A DNA stretch of 64,000 nucleotides. Origin: Nonomuraea sp. PA05 (GTDB taxonomy: Bacteria > Actinomycetota > Actinomycetes > Streptosporangiales > Streptosporangiaceae). The notes under the pieces are model-generated. The model saw nothing but the letters and a program-made list of their open reading frames with translations, searched no databases and was not told the origin of the DNA. Positions 16,967 through 26,246 of this stretch are shown here, in pieces; within the stretch, counting starts at the first letter, position 1; each line of letters begins with the position of its first letter. The stretch is taken from positions 496,001 to 560,000 of the forward strand of contig NZ_VSEY01000001.1 in assembly GCF_008086045.1 (NCBI RefSeq), read 5' to 3'. A program made the translations under genes and the position numbers.

Positions 16967-18496
16967 TCAGAGGCTGTCTGTCTGTCGTAAACCGTCGAAC
17001 GAGGACAGGTCGGGCACCGTCCAGCCGTCCAGGTCGTACTCGCTGAGGCACTGGTCGGCGAACGCCGCGTACTCCTCCAGCTGGCCCGACGCCATCTGCC
17101 CGAACAGCAGCTCGATCCTGGTGTTCTCGTGGTTGCCCGCGTAGTTGCGCTCGTACAGCTCGTGCCGGCCGCCGAACTCCGAGCCGACGGCGTCCCACAG
17201 CAGCTTCATCACCTTCACCCGCTCCCCGGCCCCCGACCCGTCCGAGCCCCGCAGGTACTTGTCCAGGTAGGGGCGGATGTCGGGGTTCTTGAAGTCGGCC
17301 GCGCCCGAGTTGACGTAGATGAGGCCGCTGGCCACGTCCTGGAGGATGATCTCCCTGATCCTCGGGTAGCCGACCTGCGTGAACCAGCGGTAGGCCATGC
17401 CGTACTGCGGGTTGGGCAGCAGCGCGCCGTTCTTCCACGTCACCGGGTTGCGGGCGGCGGCGTCCGACAGCGCCCAGAACAGGTTGCGCCAGGCCAGCAC
17501 CTCGCCGACCCGGCTCTGCACGCCGCGGAAGTCCTTCGTGCCGGTGATCTCCAGGGCGCGCAGCAGCAGGCCCGCCAGGAACTCCAGCTTGACCGCCAGC
17601 CTGGTGCAGCCGTGGAAGGTGAAACGCTCGATGAAGCCGGAACGGCCGGTGAAGAGCTGCACCTTGCCCAGGTCGCCGTAGATGAACACGTTCTCCCAGG
17701 GGATGAGCACCTTGTCCAGCACGAGGATGCTGTCGTTCTCGTCCAGCCGCGACGACAGCGGATAGTCGAAGGGGCTGCCCGTCAGCGCCGCCGCCACCGT
17801 GTACGACGGGCGGCAGATCAGCTTCAGCCCGGGCGCGTCCATCGGCACCGTCGCCACCAGGGCGAACTCCCGCTTCTTGACCGGCAGGCCGTAGTGGGCC
17901 AGGAAGTTGTAGTGCGTCAGCGCCGAACCCGTCGCCACCACCTTCGCGCCGCTCACCACCAGCCCGGCGTCGGTCTCCCGCTCCACGTGCACGTACACGT
18001 CGCCGACCTGGTCGGGCGGCAGGTTGCGGTCCACCGGCGGGTGCACGATCGCGTGGTTCCAGTACAGGACCTTCTCCTGCGACTCGCGGTACCAGCGGCG
18101 GGCGTTGTCGGCGAAGGGGGCGTAGAAGTCGGCGTTGGCGCCCAGCGTGCCGAGGAAGGAGGCCTTGTAGTCGGGGCTGCGGCCCATCCAGCCGTAGCTC
18201 ATCCTCGCCCACGTGGCGATCGCCCGCTGGTCGGCCACCAGGTCGTCCACGGTGCGCGGCGTGGTGAAGAAGTGGTGGGTGTAGCCCTCGCCGCCGCCGT
18301 CCGTGGGGCAGGTGAGCTGGTCGCGGGTCGCCGGGTCGTGCAGGGCGTCGTACAGCCTGGCCGTCATCCGCACCGGGTTGTGGAAGGCGGGATGCTCGGT
18401 GACGTCCTTGACGCGGTCGCCGTAGAGGTAGATCTCCCGGGTGTCACGCAGGCTCTCGACGTACTCGCTGCCGGTCATCGGGCGCGTCGCGGGCAT
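16967..18496 (-). CDS. HpaB-family flavin-dependent hydroxylase (SgcC-like)
   Basis: This 509-aa protein is of the 4-hydroxyphenylacetate 3-monooxygenase (HpaB) family. Blocks include [19 protein letters not shown] at the start, [51 protein letters not shown] and [11 protein letters not shown]. In C-1027, SgcC hydroxylates the ring of a carrier-tethered beta-tyrosine using reduced FAD from the reductase SgcE6; here the tethered substrate would be on the A-PCP protein at 33718. No reductase gene is seen in the window. The ATG at 18496 follows GGGAG at 6 bp; an ATG 6 bp upstream (18502) is also possible. It shares a divergent control region with the O-methyltransferase. Confidence 0.92.
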   Translation of the reverse strand: MPATRPMTGSEYVESLRDTREIYLYGDRVKDVTEHPAFHNPVRMTARLYDALHDPATRDQLTCPTDGGGEGYTHHFFTTPRTVDDLVADQRAIATWARMSYGWMGRSPDYKASFLGTLGANADFYAPFADNARRWYRESQEKVLYWNHAIVHPPVDRNLPPDQVGDVYVHVERETDAGLVVSGAKVVATGSALTHYNFLAHYGLPVKKREFALVATVPMDAPGLKLICRPSYTVAAALTGSPFDYPLSSRLDENDSILVLDKVLIPWENVFIYGDLGKVQLFTGRSGFIERFTFHGCTRLAVKLEFLAGLLLRALEITGTKDFRGVQSRVGEVLAWRNLFWALSDAAARNPVTWKNGALLPNPQYGMAYRWFTQVGYPRIREIILQDVASGLIYVNSGAADFKNPDIRPYLDKYLRGSDGSGAGERVKVMKLLWDAVGSEFGGRHELYERNYAGNHENTRIELLFGQMASGQLEEYAAFADQCLSEYDLDGWTVPDLSSFDGLRQTDSL

Positions 18497-18559
18497 CGGC
18501 ATCTCCCTGCTCCAGGCGGCGTTTTCGCCCCTCCAGCCTGGCATCCTGGCCCGCCGCGG

Positions 18560-18600
18560 CCATCTCGCGCCGTGCGCTGTTGCGGCACTCTGGGAGGTGC
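18560..18600. promoter_or_regulatory. Two opposed copies of the shared 16-bp element
   Basis: GCACGGCGCGAGATGG (18560-18575, read toward the hydroxylase) and GCACTCTGGGAGGTGC (18585-18600, read toward the O-methyltransferase) lie in the divergent region. Both keep the GCA...GAGrTG frame. Confidence 0.6.
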
Positions 18601-18632
18601 CGGGCCGCGAGGGCCGGTGTGACGATGGCCGC

Positions 18633-19625
18633 GTGAGCGAGCAACGGCTGTGGGCGCTGGCCCATCTGGGAACACCAATGGCCCTGCGGGTGGCCGCGAC
18701 GCTGCGGATCGCCGACCGGCTGGCCAAAGGGCCGGGCACCGGCGAGGAGCTGGCGAGCGCGGTGGGCGCCGACCCCGGCGCGCTCGAACGGCTCATGCGC
18801 TACCTGGCCGCCAGGGGCGTGTTCGGCAGGGACCCCTCAGGGGCCTACACGCTGACCCCCCTGGGCGAGGAGCTGCGCGACGACCATCCGGCCGGCATGC
18901 GCGCCATGCTCGACCTCGAAGGCTGGGAGGGGCGGGCCGAGCTGTCGTTCGCGCACCTCCTGCACAGCGTGCGCACGGGCGAGGCGGCCTTCCCCCGCCA
19001 GTTCGGCCGCTCCTTCTGGGACGACCTGGCCGCCGACCCGGCCCGCGCCGCCGCCTTCGACGCCCGCATGGCGGCCGAGATGCCCGCCAGGGCGCCGGCC
19101 ATCGCCGCCGGGTACGACTGGGGCACGCTCGGCCACCTCGTGGACGTCGGCGGCGGCAACGGCTCGCTGCTCGTCGCGCTGCTCACCGCCTACCCCACGC
19201 TCCACGGCACCGTGCTCGACCAGCCGGACACCGCGCGCACCGCGCAGGCGGCGCTGGAGGCGGCCGGGCTGTCGGAACGCGGGCGCGCCGTGGGCGGCAG
19301 CTTCTTCGACCCGCTGCCCGCCGGGGCCGACGGGTACCTGCTGTCGTGGATCCTGCACGACTGGAGCGACGACGACGCCCGCGTCATCCTGGGCCGCTGC
19401 GCGCAGGCGGTGCGGCCGGGCGGGTCGGTGTTCGTGATCGAGGACTTCGGCGCGGACGGCGAGTCGCCGCGGACCGGGATGGACCTGCGGATGCTCGTGT
19501 ACTACGGGGGCAGGGAGCGGGGGATCGGCGATCTGCGGCCGCTGGCCGCCGACGTGGGGCTGGAGGTCGCGTCCGTGCATCCCGCCGACAACCTGAAGAT
19601 CGTCCGTCTGGTGGCACGCGCGTGA
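18633..19625 (+). CDS. SAM-dependent O-methyltransferase (PF00891 type)
   Basis: This 330-aa enzyme has an N-terminal winged-helix dimerisation domain ([20 protein letters not shown]) and a Rossmann SAM domain with [16 protein letters not shown] (about 170-185) and [18 protein letters not shown], where the His is the usual catalytic base of small-molecule O-methyltransferases. It should methylate a phenolic hydroxyl, most likely one introduced by the hydroxylases of this cluster. I use GTG 18633; no good ribosome site is visible, so the start is uncertain by a few codons. Its stop overlaps the P450 start (GTGA), so the pair is co-translated. Confidence 0.9.
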   Translation: MSEQRLWALAHLGTPMALRVAATLRIADRLAKGPGTGEELASAVGADPGALERLMRYLAARGVFGRDPSGAYTLTPLGEELRDDHPAGMRAMLDLEGWEGRAELSFAHLLHSVRTGEAAFPRQFGRSFWDDLAADPARAAAFDARMAAEMPARAPAIAAGYDWGTLGHLVDVGGGNGSLLVALLTAYPTLHGTVLDQPDTARTAQAALEAAGLSERGRAVGGSFFDPLPAGADGYLLSWILHDWSDDDARVILGRCAQAVRPGGSVFVIEDFGADGESPRTGMDLRMLVYYGGRERGIGDLRPLAADVGLEVASVHPADNLKIVRLVARA

Positions 19626-20860
19626 GCACCGCCGGTGTGATCGGGACGACGCCCGGGGAGGCGGTGGCGGCGCTGGTGTCGCCCGCAGGCCGCCGCGACC
19701 CTTACCCGCTCTACGAGGCGCTGCGCGCGCACGGCCCCGTGGTCCCGGTCCGGCCGGGCCTCACGGTCGTCGTCGGCTACGCCGAGATCTCCCGCGCGCT
19801 GCGCGACAACCGGCTCCGCGTCCAGGACGCGGCCAGCTACGACGTCATCTACCCGCCCTGGCGCGACCACTCGTCGCTGCGCGGCTACACCGACTCCATG
19901 CTCTACCGCAACCCGCCCGACCACGCCCGCATGCGCCGCCTGGTCAGCAGCGGCTTCACCGCCGCGCGCGTGGCGGCCATGCGCGAGTCGGTCGAGCGGA
20001 TGGTGCACCGGCTCCTCGACAGGCTGGACGACCTCGGCGCGGGCGGCGCCCCGGTCGACTACATCGCCGAGTTCGCCTCCCGGCTGCCGATCGCGGTCAT
20101 CAGCGCGCTGATCGGCGTCGCGGAAGAGGACCAGCAGTGGTTCCGCGCGATGGCCTCCGACCTGACGATCGCCCTCGAAGGCATCACCAACATCTCCCGG
20201 CTCGGCGCAGCCGACCAGGCGATGGACGAGCTGGCCGGCTACTTCGGCGACCTCATCGAGCACCGCCGCCGCCACCCCGCCGGCGACATGCTGACCGCGC
20301 TGGTGCGCGCGCACGACGACGGCGGCGCCAGGCTCGGCCACGACGAGCTGGTCGGCAACCTGATGCTGCTGCTCACCGCCGGCTTCGAGACCACCAGCTT
20401 CCTGCTCGGGCACGGGCTCAGGCTGGCCTTCGAGCATCCGGCGCAGGCCGCGCGGCTGCGCGAGGAGCCGGAGCGGGCCACCGCGTACGTCGAGGAGGTC
20501 CTGCGCTTCGAGACGCCCGTCCAGGCCACCAGCCGGTGGGCGGAGACGGGCATGGAGCTGCTGGGCACGCCGCTGGAGGGCGGCACGAAGGTGGTGCTCA
20601 TGCTGGGGGCCGGGAACCGGGATCCGCGCCGCTTCCCTGACCCCACCCGCTTCGACCCTGACCGGGGCGACATCCAGCCGCTCAGCTTCGGCGCCGGGGC
20701 GCACTTCTGCCTGGGGGCGCCGCTGTCGCGGATGGAGGCGCGGATCGCGCTGCCGCTGCTGCTGCGCAGGTTCCCCGCGCTGGCCGCCGCGGAGCCGCCC
20801 GACCACCGGGACCGCTGGGTCGGGCGCGGGCTGCGCCGCTTCCTCATCAGGGTGTCCTGA
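19622..20860 (+). CDS. Cytochrome P450
   Basis: This 412-aa class I bacterial P450 has the I-helix AGFETTSFLLG (oxygen-binding Thr), the K-helix EEVLRFETP with ExxR, and the heme loop FGAGAHFCLGAPLSRMEA with the axial Cys363. The GTG start overlaps the O-methyltransferase stop. Family members in such clusters hydroxylate the polyketide core or aromatic side groups, and the substrate cannot be read from sequence. Coupling to the O-methyltransferase suggests hydroxylation followed by methylation. No ferredoxin or ferredoxin reductase is adjacent. A strong terminator follows. Confidence 0.95.
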   Translation: MSTAGVIGTTPGEAVAALVSPAGRRDPYPLYEALRAHGPVVPVRPGLTVVVGYAEISRALRDNRLRVQDAASYDVIYPPWRDHSSLRGYTDSMLYRNPPDHARMRRLVSSGFTAARVAAMRESVERMVHRLLDRLDDLGAGGAPVDYIAEFASRLPIAVISALIGVAEEDQQWFRAMASDLTIALEGITNISRLGAADQAMDELAGYFGDLIEHRRRHPAGDMLTALVRAHDDGGARLGHDELVGNLMLLLTAGFETTSFLLGHGLRLAFEHPAQAARLREEPERATAYVEEVLRFETPVQATSRWAETGMELLGTPLEGGTKVVLMLGAGNRDPRRFPDPTRFDPDRGDIQPLSFGAGAHFCLGAPLSRMEARIALPLLLRRFPALAAAEPPDHRDRWVGRGLRRFLIRVS

Positions 20861-20869
20861 GAAACGACA

Positions 20870-20897
20870 GAGGGCTGTGGCTTCGGCCACAGCCCTC
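20870..20897. terminator. Bidirectional terminator, P450 / N-acetyltransferase
   Basis: A 12-bp perfect stem GAGGGCTGTGGC closed by a stable TTCG tetraloop, between convergent genes. Confidence 0.85.
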
Positions 20898-20902
20898 ACG
20901 CC

Positions 20903-21775
20903 TCACGCGACAGCCACGGCCGCCTTGCGCTGCTGCCACGCCTCGTGCGCACCCCGCACCTTCGCCCACAGCTCGGCCCGGTCCTTGGTGTTGACGTCCC
21001 CGAGGTGCAGCCCGAACACCGAGCTGAGCGCGTCGTACCACTCTGCCCGCGTGGCCAGCTCGACCTCGCTGACCCCCTCGCCGCTGATCCGCCGCAACAT
21101 GCACCCCACCAGCGCGTCCGCCCCGCCCGCGTCGCGCCGCAGCACGACGGCCGCGCGCACCAGCCGCGACTCGGGCGAGGTGCACAGGTACGGATGCCAC
21201 TGCACGAAGTCCACCGCCATGGCGGGCTCGCTCTCCATGTCGAGCCCGGCGATCGACCCCCGGGGGTCGTGGTCGAAGCGCCACCCGCCGGGCTGCACGT
21301 CCGACGCCGACAGGCGGAACTCGAACGGCCCCTGCCGGTAGCTGCCCGCGCGCAACGGCAGCGGCTCCAGCAGCCCGTCGCCGAGCCCGATGTCGACCAG
21401 CCACGGCAGCCCGTCCAGCGTGACGGTCAGCGCCAGGTGAGGCGCGAAGGAGACGTCGCCCGCCGGTGCCCGCCTGCCGGCCTGGACGCCGGCGCGGTGC
21501 CAGCTCACCTCGTACCCGAGCGCCGTCAGCAGCGTGGCGAACGCGCTGTTGAGCTGGACGCAGTAGCCGCCGCGCCCGCGCAGGATCCGGTCGATCGACT
21601 CGCGCGGGTCCAGGGTGGTCCGGCGGCCGAGCTGGACCTCCAGCGTCTCGTACGGCACGCGTTCGACGTGCGCGCGATGCAGCGCGCGCAGCGCGTCGAG
21701 CGACGGCTCGCCGGGGTCGCGGATCTCCAGCCGGTCGAGGTAGGTGATCAGGTCGCGGTCATGGGGTCGCCGCAT
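20903..21775 (-). CDS. Arylamine N-acetyltransferase family protein (amide-forming)
   Basis: This 290-aa NAT-fold protein keeps the Cys-His-Asp triad: Cys72 in RGRGGYCVQLN, His113 in APHLALTV and Asp128 in LVDIGLGD. The N-terminal helical domain LITYLDRLEIRDP and VERVPYETLEVQLG are typical. NATs transfer an acyl group to an arylamine or arylhydrazine; relatives such as RifF form macrolactams on 3-aminoaryl polyketides. Here an arylamine acceptor could be anthranilate from the tryptophan branch at 25-27 kb, which would make an N-acylated aryl unit. That is inference. It stands alone on its strand, controlled from the divergent region shared with the FkbM methyltransferase operon. Confidence 0.9.
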   Translation of the reverse strand: MRRPHDRDLITYLDRLEIRDPGEPSLDALRALHRAHVERVPYETLEVQLGRRTTLDPRESIDRILRGRGGYCVQLNSAFATLLTALGYEVSWHRAGVQAGRRAPAGDVSFAPHLALTVTLDGLPWLVDIGLGDGLLEPLPLRAGSYRQGPFEFRLSASDVQPGGWRFDHDPRGSIAGLDMESEPAMAVDFVQWHPYLCTSPESRLVRAAVVLRRDAGGADALVGCMLRRISGEGVSEVELATRAEWYDALSSVFGLHLGDVNTKDRAELWAKVRGAHEAWQQRKAAVAVA

Positions 21776-21830
21776 GGCTCCTCCACTTAAGTCGAAGTTC
21801 CTCCATCATGCGCGGGTGGGCGGCCCCGCC

Positions 21831-21874
21831 GCATCTCGCGGAGTGCTGCCCGTACCGCGCAATACGCGAGATGC
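21831..21874. promoter_or_regulatory. Two opposed copies of the shared 16-bp element
   Basis: GCACTCCGCGAGATGC (21831-21846, read toward the NAT gene) and GCAATACGCGAGATGC (21859-21874, read toward the FkbM gene) sit in the same arrangement as the pair at 12675-12717, with nearly the same spacing. Confidence 0.7.
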
Positions 21875-21939
21875 GGCGGGCTCGGGGCGTGATCGACGAT
21901 GACACTGGCCTGAGCCATCCACCGGGAGGAGACGAGCAG

Positions 21940-22734
21940 ATGCGCAACCAGGTAATCGTGCGGGATCAGGTGACCGCCCGGTGGGAGGACCACCTGCCGG
22001 GCCTGCTCGGGCAGGTGGGCGTGCCGGCGCAGGGTGTGGTGCAGGTGGGTGCGCACCGTGGGCAGGAGGTGTCGGCGTTCACGGCGTGCAAGTTCCGCCG
22101 CCTGGTGATGATGGAGCCGAACCTCGACCATCTGTCGGCGTTGCGTGAGCAGTTGCGCGTGCACCACCTGGCCGCCGGGCTGCCGGAGCCGGCCGACGGG
22201 CACCTGCCGCGCGTGGTGGTGGCCGCGGCGGCGGGCCGCGTGCGCGGCCGGGCGACGTTGAACATCACGCCCTATGACAAGCAGTCCAGCATGCTGGAGC
22301 CGTTGCAGCCGATGGCCGTGGTGCGGCAGGTCAGCGTGCCGGTCATCCCCGTCAGCGAGGTGCAGCACGGCTGCAACGTGCTGGTCGTGGACGCCCAGGG
22401 CGCCGAGCTGGACGTGCTTTCTGGCACCGACCTGAGCAGGTTGCGGCTGGCCGTGATCGAGGGCAGCGTGTCGGCCCGCTACAACGGCGGTTCGACGCTG
22501 GACAGCATCGCCGCGCACATGACCGCGCACGGCTGGCGGCCGGTGGCGTCGTGGGCGCACGAGCGTCCCGGCGTCGTGGACGTGGCGTGGCTGGCCCCCG
22601 ACCGCCCGGCCCCCACCCGGCCGGTCATGGAGCGGTCGGCGGAACGGTCCGCGGAGCGGTCGCCGGAATGGCCGGCAGAGCGGCCGGCTGAGCGGTCGGC
22701 TGAGCGGGCGGTCCCCGAGCTCGCGGGCAGATGA
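21940..22734 (+). CDS. FkbM-family SAM methyltransferase with SAER-repeat tail
   Basis: This 264-aa methyltransferase is of the FkbM type. The SAM loop is GVVQVGAHRGQEVSAF (about 28-43), with CNVLVVDAQGAELDVLSG, the family's characteristic Asp-Gln-G-E block, further on. FkbM proteins usually O-methylate hydroxyls on polyketides or sugars. The ATG at 21940 has GGGAGGA 9 bp upstream. The final 30 residues are a tetrapeptide ladder (ERSA/ERPA) from a 12-bp DNA repeat and are probably not part of the fold. The stop overlaps the start of the crotonase (ATGA), so the genes are one operon. Confidence 0.87.
   Translation: MRNQVIVRDQVTARWEDHLPGLLGQVGVPAQGVVQVGAHRGQEVSAFTACKFRRLVMMEPNLDHLSALREQLRVHHLAAGLPEPADGHLPRVVVAAAAGRVRGRATLNITPYDKQSSMLEPLQPMAVVRQVSVPVIPVSEVQHGCNVLVVDAQGAELDVLSGTDLSRLRLAVIEGSVSARYNGGSTLDSIAAHMTAHGWRPVASWAHERPGVVDVAWLAPDRPAPTRPVMERSAERSAERSPEWPAERPAERSAERAVPELAGR
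22626..22712. repeat. 12-bp tandem repeat at the FkbM 3' end
   Basis: About seven degenerate units of GAGCGGTCGGCG encode SAER/PAER tetrapeptides. This is the same period and reading-frame style as the repeat at 7558-7640, but with a different sequence. Confidence 0.8.
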
Positions 22735-23477
22735 GCCTGCTGCGGGAGCGCGGCGACGGCGTGGCCGTCCTGCGGCTGGACCGGCCGCGGGTCCGCAACG
22801 CGCTCGGCGGCGAGCTGGTGGAGGCGCTCGGCGCCGCGCTCGCCGGCCTGGACGACGACCCCGGTGTGCGCGTGGCCGTGCTGACGGGCACGCCGCCGGG
22901 GTTCTGCGCGGGCTCCGACCTCAAGGAGCTGTCCCGCCTGGACAGTGACGCCATGGTGCGGCACGAAGCCGCCACGGGACGGCTGGCCAGGCAGATCCAG
23001 CACCTCGGCATCCCCGTGATCGCCGCGGTCGAGGGCTTCGCCATGGGCGGCGGTTTCCTGCTGGCCACGAGCTGCGACATCGTCGTCACGGCCGGGGACG
23101 CCCGCTGGCACCTGCCCGAGGTCCAGCTCGGCTGGGTGCCGCCGTGGGGCGTGCAGAGCCTGGTCGCCAGGGTGGGGCCGGTGACGGCCCGCCGCCTGGT
23201 GTGGGGCGAGCGGCCGCTCACGGGCGGCGAGGTGTACGCGCTGGGCGCCGCCGACGAGCTGACCGTCCGGGGGGAGGCGCTGGAGCGCGCCCTGGAGGTG
23301 GCGGAAGGGCTGGCGCGGCTGCCCGCGCACGCGGTGGCCTCGGCCAAGCGGGCGCTGGCCGACGCCGTCGGCGAACGCGCGGAGACCCTGGACGCGCGTA
23401 CCGCGTGGATGTTCGGCGCGGACTGCGGCTCCGAGGCCGCCCGCAGGAGCCTGACACGATTCCACTCACCGGTGTGA
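22731..23477 (+). CDS. Enoyl-CoA hydratase/isomerase (crotonase) family
   Basis: This 248-aa crotonase has the oxyanion-hole block GFCAGSDLKEL (about 62-72) and EGFAMGGGFLLATSCDIVV (about 101-119). The acidic catalytic position is in WHLPEVQLGWVPPWG. The fold works on CoA thioesters: hydration, isomerisation, dechlorination or retro-Claisen cleavage. It is coupled to the FkbM gene by ATGA overlap and followed after 8 bp by a CoA-transferase. Together the pair suggests that a CoA-activated acid is made and modified in this operon, for example an aryl or short-chain acid. The specific acid is unknown. Confidence 0.9.
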   Translation: MSLLRERGDGVAVLRLDRPRVRNALGGELVEALGAALAGLDDDPGVRVAVLTGTPPGFCAGSDLKELSRLDSDAMVRHEAATGRLARQIQHLGIPVIAAVEGFAMGGGFLLATSCDIVVTAGDARWHLPEVQLGWVPPWGVQSLVARVGPVTARRLVWGERPLTGGEVYALGAADELTVRGEALERALEVAEGLARLPAHAVASAKRALADAVGERAETLDARTAWMFGADCGSEAARRSLTRFHSPV

Positions 23478-23485
23478 GGCACCCC

Positions 23486-25051
23486 ATGATCGGTAAGGTG
23501 TGCGACGCGGCGCAGGCGGTGGCGCTCATCGGCGACGGCCAGGCCGTCGCGAGCACGGGCGTGATCGGCTGGCTCACGCCCGACGCCCTGCTGGCCGCGC
23601 TCGGCGAGCGCTTCCGGAACGGCGGCACGCCCCGCGACCTGACCTTCTACTTCCCGTGCGCCACGGGCGACGGCGTGGGCATCCGCGGCATGGACCACGT
23701 GGCGGTGAAGGGCCTGATGCGCCGCATCGTGTCGGGCTCGTTCATCAACCCGCGCCACCCGGAGACGGGCGCGCGGCCCGCGCTGACGGAGCTGATCCAG
23801 AACGACCTCGTCGAGGCCTACACCTGGCCGATGGGCGCCACCATGCACTGGCTGCGCGAGGTGGCCAGGCGCGGCCCCGGCTACCTGACGCGCGTCGGCC
23901 TCGGCACGTACGCCGATCCGCGGCACGGCGGCGGCAAGTTCACCCGCCTGGCCACCGACGACCTGGTGCGGCTCGTCGAGCTGGGCGGCCAGGAGTACCT
24001 GTGGTACCCGGCCTGGCCGCTGGACGTGGGCCTGATCCGCGCGGGCAGCGCGGACGCGGACGGCAACCTGTCGTTCGAGGACCAGCCGCTGCTGTCGAGC
24101 GCGCTGGCGATCGCCCTGGCGGTGAAGGCGTGCGGCGGCACCGTGATCGCGCAGGTGTCGCGGCTGGTGGAGCCGGAGGAGCGGCCGGCGCGCGAGGTGC
24201 GCGTGCCCGGCGCGCTGGTCGACCGGGTGGTGGTGGTCCCCGACGCGCCCACCGGGACGGGCGTGCGCGACGACCCCGGCTATCTGGGGCACGTGCCCGG
24301 CGCGGTGGCGCGCGTGCCCCGGCTGCCCGCCGGGCCCGACAAGGTCATCGCGCGCCGGGTGGCGCGGGAGGTGCGCAGGGGGGAGACGTCCATCTTCGGG
24401 TTCGGCGCCTCGTCGGACGCCGTGCTGGTCATGGCGGAGGACGGCGCGCTGGACGGCGAGGGGCTGCGCGACCACCTGTTCACCACCGAGCACGGCTCGT
24501 TCGGCGGCATCGTGATGAGCGGCTGGCAGTTCTCCGCGAACTACGCGCCGCGCGCGCTGCTCGACGGGCCCGCCCAGTTCGACTTCATCGACGGCGGCGG
24601 CTGCCCGTTCGCGGCGCTGGCGTTCGCGCAGATCGACGCGCTCGGCCGGGTGAACGTCAGCCGCTTCGGCGCGGCCAACCCCGGCGCGGGCGGCTTCGTG
24701 GACATCGCGCACGGCGCCGCGCGCCTGGTCTTCGCGGGCACCCTGACCACCGATGGGCTCAGGGCCGAGTGCACGGCCGGCCGCCTGCGGATCCTGGAGG
24801 AGGGGCGGGTGGCCAAGCTGGTGCCCAGTGTGGATCACGTGACGTACCGGCTGCGTGAGGGCGTCGCGGCCGGCCAGTCGGCGCTGGTCGTCACCGAGCG
24901 CGCGGTCTTCGACGTGACCGCGGAAGGGCTGGTGCTGACCGAGGTCGCCCCTGGCGTGGACGTCGAGCGCGACGTGCTGGCGCACATCGGCTTCCCGATC
25001 GGCAAGGCGCCCGGCGTCACGCTCATGGACGCGAGCCTGTTCCGGCCGTAG
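23486..25051 (+). CDS. Acyl-CoA:acetate-type CoA-transferase, fused alpha/beta (YdiF-like)
   Basis: This 521-aa single-chain CoA-transferase has the two halves that are separate subunits in many members. The catalytic glutamate that forms the glutamyl-CoA intermediate is probably Glu335 in LFTTEHGSFGGIV, matching the family EHG/EPG motif, and QFDFIDGGGCPFAALAFAQID follows as in propionate CoA-transferases. It moves CoA between carboxylic acids without ATP. It follows the crotonase by 8 bp. The 3' end overlaps the convergent kynureninase gene by 29 bp (25023-25051). It may activate the aryl acid of the tryptophan branch, but this is only positional inference. Confidence 0.88.
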   Translation: MIGKVCDAAQAVALIGDGQAVASTGVIGWLTPDALLAALGERFRNGGTPRDLTFYFPCATGDGVGIRGMDHVAVKGLMRRIVSGSFINPRHPETGARPALTELIQNDLVEAYTWPMGATMHWLREVARRGPGYLTRVGLGTYADPRHGGGKFTRLATDDLVRLVELGGQEYLWYPAWPLDVGLIRAGSADADGNLSFEDQPLLSSALAIALAVKACGGTVIAQVSRLVEPEERPAREVRVPGALVDRVVVVPDAPTGTGVRDDPGYLGHVPGAVARVPRLPAGPDKVIARRVAREVRRGETSIFGFGASSDAVLVMAEDGALDGEGLRDHLFTTEHGSFGGIVMSGWQFSANYAPRALLDGPAQFDFIDGGGCPFAALAFAQIDALGRVNVSRFGAANPGAGGFVDIAHGAARLVFAGTLTTDGLRAECTAGRLRILEEGRVAKLVPSVDHVTYRLREGVAAGQSALVVTERAVFDVTAEGLVLTEVAPGVDVERDVLAHIGFPIGKAPGVTLMDASLFRP

Positions 25052-26246
25052 ACGGGCGCCCGCCGACCGCGCGCACCAGGTCGCGTAGCTCCTCCCCGAG
25101 CAGCTCCACGGCCCGTTCGAGCTGCTCGTCCGACAGGTACGGCGCGGGCCCGAGCCGCAGCCGGTCACCCCGGCTGTCCGCCTGCACCCCACGCGCCGCC
25201 AGCGCGGCCCGCAGCCGCCCCGCGTACGGCGACCGCAGCGCCAGGAACCCGCCGTAGTCCTCGGGCCGCCCCGACCTGTCGCGGCAGGCCACGTGGGCGG
25301 GCACGTCCAGGGCGTCGAACCGGGAGTCGAGCAGCCCGACCTGCCGCAGCGACACCGCCCGCAGGAACTCGGGCGTCAGCCCCTGCTCGGCGAAGAAGTC
25401 GAAGACCCGGGCGGCGCGGTAGTGGCTGGTCGGATCGTAGGTGGCGCCCGCCCAGCGCGGCGCGCCCACGGGGTAGCCGACCGCGCCGCCCGGCCGCTGC
25501 TCGTCGGCCAGCTCCGCGAACTCGGAGAACCAGCCGGTGATCACCGGCCGCAGCCGGTCGGCGTGATCGGGCAGGCGCAGGAAGCAGTTGCCCTCGCCGA
25601 GCTGCAGGTACTTGTACCCGCCGCCGACCACCCAGGCCTGCTCGATCCCCGCCGTCGTGAACGGCACCACCCCGAGCGCGTGGTAGGCGTCCACCAGCAG
25701 CTCCGCACCGTGGTGCAGGCAGGCGGCGGCCAGCGCGTCCAGGTGCGGCACGATGCGGGCGTCCTCGTACAGCACGGCGGAGACCAGCACCGCCGCGGTG
25801 CCGCCGTCGAGAGCGGCGGCCAGCCGGGCGGCGAGCGTGCCCGCGGGCCGCGCGGGCACCACGGTCACCTCCACGCCTTCCTCGGCCAGCCGGGCGAGCT
25901 GCCTGCGCAGCGTGTGGAACTCCCCGTCGGAGGTGACCAGCCGGGGGCGGCGCCGCAGGTCGAGCGCGGACAGGAAGCGCAGCACCAGGTCGTGCGTGCT
26001 GGCGCCGAGCGCCAGCTCCGCGTGCGGGTCGCCGAGGAAGCGGCGCAGCCCGTCCCTGACCCTGTCGGCCGTCTTGAACGCGCCGGCCCACTTGTCGTCG
26101 GCGTCCCTGGCGGCGTCCAGGAACGCGTCGATCTGCCCGGCCAGCGCCACGTCGGGCCAGGCCTGGTGCGAGTGGCCGGTGAGCAGCAGCCGCTCGGAGA
26201 CGCGGAAGCGGGAGTAGTGCGGCGCGAGCCGCGCGGACTGGTCCAT
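25023..26246 (-). CDS. kynU: Kynureninase-like PLP enzyme
   Basis: This 407-aa fold-type I PLP enzyme has the kynureninase layout. The Schiff-base lysine is in WVVGGGYKYLQLGEGNCFL, SGHSHQAWPDVAL-type spacing appears as LLLTGHSHQAWPDV near the N-terminus, and LLVDAYHALGVVPF is the cofactor Asp region. The reaction cleaves kynurenine to anthranilate and alanine (or 3-hydroxykynurenine to 3-hydroxyanthranilate). The ATG overlaps the stop of tryptophan 2,3-dioxygenase (TGATG), so both are made together. No kynurenine formamidase was found in the window; hydrolysis may be spontaneous, from an unlinked enzyme, or by the hydrolase at 6844. Confidence 0.88.
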   Translation of the reverse strand: MDQSARLAPHYSRFRVSERLLLTGHSHQAWPDVALAGQIDAFLDAARDADDKWAGAFKTADRVRDGLRRFLGDPHAELALGASTHDLVLRFLSALDLRRRPRLVTSDGEFHTLRRQLARLAEEGVEVTVVPARPAGTLAARLAAALDGGTAAVLVSAVLYEDARIVPHLDALAAACLHHGAELLVDAYHALGVVPFTTAGIEQAWVVGGGYKYLQLGEGNCFLRLPDHADRLRPVITGWFSEFAELADEQRPGGAVGYPVGAPRWAGATYDPTSHYRAARVFDFFAEQGLTPEFLRAVSLRQVGLLDSRFDALDVPAHVACRDRSGRPEDYGGFLALRSPYAGRLRAALAARGVQADSRGDRLRLGPAPYLSDEQLERAVELLGEELRDLVRAVGGRPSTAGTGSRP

